Below, piece by piece: positions 39,642 through 40,009 of a DNA stretch of 40,009 nt (within the stretch, counting starts at the first letter, position 1; each line of letters begins with the position of its first letter). Under the pieces are notes generated by a model. That model saw only the letters and a list, made by a program, of their open reading frames with translations, had not been told where the DNA came from and ran no database searches. The DNA is from Mesorhizobium caraganae. GTDB taxonomy: Bacteria; Pseudomonadota; Alphaproteobacteria; Rhizobiales; Rhizobiaceae. The DNA is taken from contig NZ_JAFCGY010000042.1 in the NCBI RefSeq assembly GCF_016836705.1, positions 1 through 40,009 on the forward strand, written 5' to 3'. A program made the translations under genes and the position numbers.

Positions 39642-40009
39642 AATTATTGTCCTCCCTACCTTGCACTGGCTCAAAAACCCGACCGATCTCACTGACCTCC
39701 CGATCAGATTTCACCATGGCGCGGCATGCTATGGGTCGCGAAGCGTTTCTTCAAGTTGTTTCCGCAGCAGAATGTTCGCCCTCGTGTACCGAATTGCGCC
39801 TTTGCAGGCTCTAGCGCGACCACGACCTTCAGCGTGGTCAATTGCAAGGCTGCTTCCGGGCGGAGGCAAAGTTCGCCTCTATGGCCGACATGCTGAAGGG
39901 TTTCGGGTGCCGTCAGGCGTACGAAAGCCTCTCATGCAGGAACCCGCGGTCCGTGCGCGGTGAGCTATGGGGATTTGTGTTTCGGGGTGTGCCAGCGTCT
40001 GTCGCAGAC
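39642..40009. other. Right-edge stretch without an identified gene
   Basis: About 370 bases. The left 60 are the leader of the OsmC gene. On the minus strand near 39739-39800 a short frame ends in YTRANILLRKQLEETLRDP, which looks protein-like but I cannot name it and it is short. Nothing else is supportable; a gene might enter from the right. Confidence 0.4.

Overview
The window is high-GC alphaproteobacterial DNA. Its gene content fits the Rhizobiales, most likely Mesorhizobium or a close relative: a YghU-type glutathione transferase, cyclase-TolB-TPR proteins, periplasmic YHS and ankyrin proteins, a ROK-controlled sugar ABC operon, and palindromic intergenic repeats of the rhizobial kind. 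The genus is inferred from gene content only; no rRNA or tRNA gene is present.

Layout. 0.3-4.7 kb: YghU-type GST, PLP aminotransferase, sulfotransferase-like protein, DUF1127 protein and a SAM methyltransferase. 4.9-9.4 kb: two tandem, partly homogenised class III cyclase-TolB-TPR membrane proteins. 9.4-10.5 kb: a two-gene periplasmic YHS/ankyrin operon. 10.5-14.7 kb: a patch of gene debris (a cyclase sensor remnant, methyltransferase 5' end, FAD-oxidase 5' end, IS1182-type transposase 5' end, LysR fragment, frameshifted MgtE, truncated integrase) around one intact divergent pair, tautomerase and TetR regulator.

14.9-19.9 kb is the most interesting region. It is a tight minus-strand operon of four genes in the order coiled-coil protein, membrane-anchored OmpA-like protein with three 136-residue repeats, Ras/Rab-like small GTPase, and PAS-like/coiled-coil adenylate cyclase. 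The gaps are 7, 11 and 3 nt. It looks like an envelope-sensing or GTPase-cAMP signalling module; I know of no described function for the combination.

20.2-21.7 kb: a small unknown protein and a HExxH lipoprotein peptidase. 21.7-30.1 kb: a carbohydrate uptake and catabolism operon (ROK repressor, divergent; then binding protein, two permeases, ATPase, SDR, sugar isomerase/epimerase, SDR) with overlapping or very short junctions. 30.5-33.6 kb: a four-helix membrane protein, a methyltransferase 3' fragment, an MscS channel, and a chimeric fragment that ends in the 3' end of an FAD oxidase. The 5' pieces of a methyltransferase and an FAD oxidase at 10.6-10.9 kb, and the 3' pieces at 31.4-33.6 kb, look like parts of one formerly divergent gene pair or of several copies of it.

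34.4-36.6 kb: a translationally coupled operon of SBP56/methanethiol oxidase, 2Fe-2S ferredoxin and CoA-binding protein. 36.9-37.8 kb: an ankyrin-cytochrome c fusion protein. 37.8-39.6 kb: an OsmC-family/flavin monooxygenase operon. The last 370 bp hold no gene I can support.
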